A stretch of DNA of 64,000 nt, from NCBI GenBank assembly GCA_054601695.1, contig BAAHQB010000311.1:62001-126000 (forward strand), written 5' to 3'. Under the pieces are notes generated by a model that saw only the letters and a list, made by a program, of their open reading frames with translations, was not told the DNA's origin and did not search any database. The stretch's first letter is position 1, and the number at the start of each line of letters is the position of its first letter. Shown here in pieces: positions 50,230 to 64,000 of the stretch. Source of the DNA: Amorphochlora amoebiformis. Lineage: Eukaryota > Cercozoa > Chlorarachniophyceae. A program made the translations under genes and the position numbers.

Positions 50230-50659
50230 GTGTATAATATATGTATATGTGCACACATGTATATTATATATATATCTATCTAGTCTATATATACACACAC
50301 ACATACGTATATATATATATATATATATATATATGACATATGCATACATATAATAATAATAATAATAATAATAACAATAATAATAATAATTATAATAATA
50401 ATAATTATAATAATAATATACAATATATATATTATATATATATATATAATAATAACAATAATAATAATAATAATAATAATAATAATTACAATAATAATAA
50501 TTAATACTATACAAATATATATATATATATATACATACATATATGTATATATATATATATATATATACACATATATACATATAAACACACACACATTCAC
50601 ATGTACAAACACAGTCATACACACGTATGTACGTCCTAACATAAAACAGTGACACAAAA
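49379..50659. other. Intergenic region with an orphan open frame and AAT/TA repeats
   Basis: At 49797-49989 (plus) a non-repetitive open frame reads from an ATG through motifs such as VTKFYERSNAAIKCIFQHHK and PKTLRPKAKARFLTWLQDIPP, then meets GTGTATAT, which could be a donor. It does not join in phase to an identified neighbour and no family is recognised; it may be an exon remnant or pseudogene. (TA)n lies at 50025-50060, 50090-50120, 50155-50275 and 50305-50335. Imperfect (AAT)n lies at 50350-50420 and 50448-50505, then (TA)n and (CA)n to 50610. Confidence 0.45.
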
Positions 50660-50898
50660 TCATATAGAAAATGGTGTACTCTCCACCTCGGCAGCAGGAG
50701 CGCTCGCTTGCGGTGCAGACTTAGGTGCCGCTCCAGGGGCACTTGGGAAATCTCCGCCCATTCCCCCTCCGCCCATTATGCCTGCCAGCTTGCTTTGCAT
50801 TATCTCCTGCGGTTAGAGGTATTATCAATAAAAACGAACATAGGGGAGATATCAGTTGAATGATGCTATACATATGGAAGCGTATATCTACTTATCTA

Positions 50899-50957
<59 letters not shown>

Positions 50958-51008
50958 TATATATTATATATATATATATATATAATATATATTTATATAT
51001 ATATATAT

Positions 51009-51097
<89 letters not shown>

Positions 51098-51860
51098 ACA
51101 CAGATGTGCACAAATATTCACATATTTACATGTAGGGGACCTGCAACTTTAGGATATCAGGGTCGCTTACGGGCGCACTGGGGTTTCGAATGAAATTTTG
51201 CATCTTCTCCATCATTCCTGGCTTCAACATCAAGCCTGACAACCATATTCAAGCAAAGAAATTCACTAAACCGCGCCTATGGGGTCCCAAAATCCAAAAG
51301 CGTCTCGCTTGGGGGGGGGTTGTTCAATGCGGGTCGCGATCCGCCAAGTTTGTCACCACAACATAATAGGAATAGTATTTCAGTCAATGATCTGTGGTGC
51401 GTATGCCAATACCTTGAAGCTGAGGATCGGCCATGATTTTCTGCGCAAGTACACACAAGTATTAGGCGTGTTGCTACACTGGAGAGCCACGCAGTAGGCT
51501 CCCGGTAAGGGTTCAACTCCATACCCATGACTTCACCTAGCGGGTGAAAAAGCTTACCGAAAATTGATCGACGAGTTGTGGGTTATTCTTGAGGCGGTCA
51601 ATGTATGCGTTCCCGGTCGTCTGCGTGTTCAAAGCCTGCTTTATCTCATCCGGGTTGTATGCGCCCCCCCTCAACCTCACAAGCTTCCGGCCAAAATAGG
51701 GAGCAGAAATCGACCCCGACGGCTTAATTCCTGAGCCAACCGGTACCCAAGATCGCGTGGAGAGGAGGAGGATGGCAGAAATCGTGAGAGCGAAAGCAGC
51801 GGACAGTCGACCCGTGACGGACATTTTTCTAGGAGAGCGGAATATTGCAGTAAACTCCAC
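50660..51860 (-). CDS. STI1-domain protein with N-terminal signal/transit leader
   Basis: Four phase-matched exons (minus): 51860-51558, 51440-51413, 51235-51141, 50806-50660; 190 aa. Residues about 14-34 form a hydrophobic signal-like segment ([17 protein letters not shown]) followed by a basic region and RLRGGAYNP at 62-70. Residues about 91-145 read as an STI1/Hop-type chaperone-binding helical unit: [32 protein letters not shown] and DPDILKLQ show the Asn-Pro and Asp-Pro helix caps of this family, known in Hop/Sti1, ubiquilins and the plastid protein Tic40. The Gly/Met patch [11 protein letters not shown] and Ala/Pro tail follow. Residue 13 is an alternative start Met. A role as a co-chaperone in the ER, or in a plastid if the leader is bipartite, is inferred. 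The (TA)n block in intron 3 spans 50901-51092. Confidence 0.78.
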
Positions 51861-52293
51861 GACACGTCACTATGCCGGTATGGTGACGTCACATAATAAT
51901 CACGGATTCATGGGTTCCGTAACTCCTTTGTGCCCCGATATATTCTTATTATTTCGTCCGAATGGCTTCGCACAAGGGCGTCTCGAAATACCTTATCTCC
52001 CCACCAACGTGACGATTTCAACCCCCCCTGTGCCTGCGGAATCATATACACTGAACCTTCGTAATTGCTTTTTATTTATACAGTTTCGAAGGCTTTTAGT
52101 GCGGAAGCAAGAGACGTAACTGTCGACGTGTGCAGTTCCTCACCTAAATTCCATCCCTGCAAACTTCTCTGTTCGGATTCTCATTGTTCAATATCCCACG
52201 ATTCCCTACCTTTCCATCATTTGCGACTTTCTCGTTCAAATCTTCATGTATTTTTTTCTGAAAGCTTTTACCAAAAGGTCAAGATTCGGGCGA
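51861..52293. promoter_or_regulatory. Divergent promoter region with a CRE-like palindrome
   Basis: TGACGTCA at 51884-51891 is a perfect CRE/ATF-type palindrome 23 bp upstream of the minus-strand ATG at 51860 and about 400 bp upstream of the plus-strand start. Other short open frames (for example from 51962) exist here but do not splice in phase to downstream exons. The region is GC-balanced and lacks microsatellites. Confidence 0.45.
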
Positions 52294-63992
<11,699 letters not shown>

Positions 63993-64000
63993 TATGTGTA

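Overview
This window looks like nuclear DNA from a flagellated, intron-rich protist. Coding exons have balanced base composition and GT-AG introns (two look like GC-AG). One gene encodes IFT27, which implies cilia or flagella. Interstitial blocks of TTAGGG/CCCTAA suggest TTAGGG-type telomeres. One protein has a signal-peptide-like leader followed by an LRGGA motif, which is reminiscent of secretory or complex-plastid proteins in chromist algae, but I cannot name the lineage. About nine tenths of the window is intron or intergenic DNA, mostly (TA)n microsatellite. Nearly every long open frame of alternating Tyr/Ile, Ala/Arg, Ser/Leu or Arg/Glu is a translated microsatellite, not a gene.

I rebuilt genes by joining short non-repetitive coding islands at splice sites and requiring the reading phase to match at every junction. 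Layout: (1) 1-308, minus, 5' part of an unknown gene running off the left edge. (2) 744-1934, plus, intronless S-adenosylmethionine synthetase. (3) 2807-5611, minus, coiled-coil protein of about 516 aa in 11 exons. (4) 5760-43766, plus, a PPR-like helical-repeat protein of about 1,013 aa cut into about 45 exons over 38 kb, with only about 8% coding sequence. (5) 44224-46382, minus, a two-exon membrane-anchored or secreted coiled-coil protein. (6) 46451-49378, plus, IFT27/RABL4 in six exons. (7) 50660-51860, minus, a four-exon STI1-domain protein with an N-terminal leader. (8) 52294-63992, plus, an 18-exon protein with a signal peptide, an acidic middle and a small beta-strand domain. Several neighbours are divergent pairs with start codons 70 to 450 bp apart.

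The introns hold the unusual material: a roughly 575 bp alternating (CG)n tract; a family of short elements with inverted ends resembling ATTGTTARYGCAGYGGTA, embedded in (TA)n; interstitial telomere repeats, one of which makes up a whole intron including its acceptor; decayed copies of exons; kilobase-scale purine/pyrimidine-asymmetric tracts; and a large (GTAT)n/(CATA)n inverted repeat. No rRNA, tRNA or CRISPR array was seen. The genes do not form an evident pathway: the window pairs housekeeping metabolism, intraflagellar transport, probable organellar RNA biology and uncharacterised secreted proteins.
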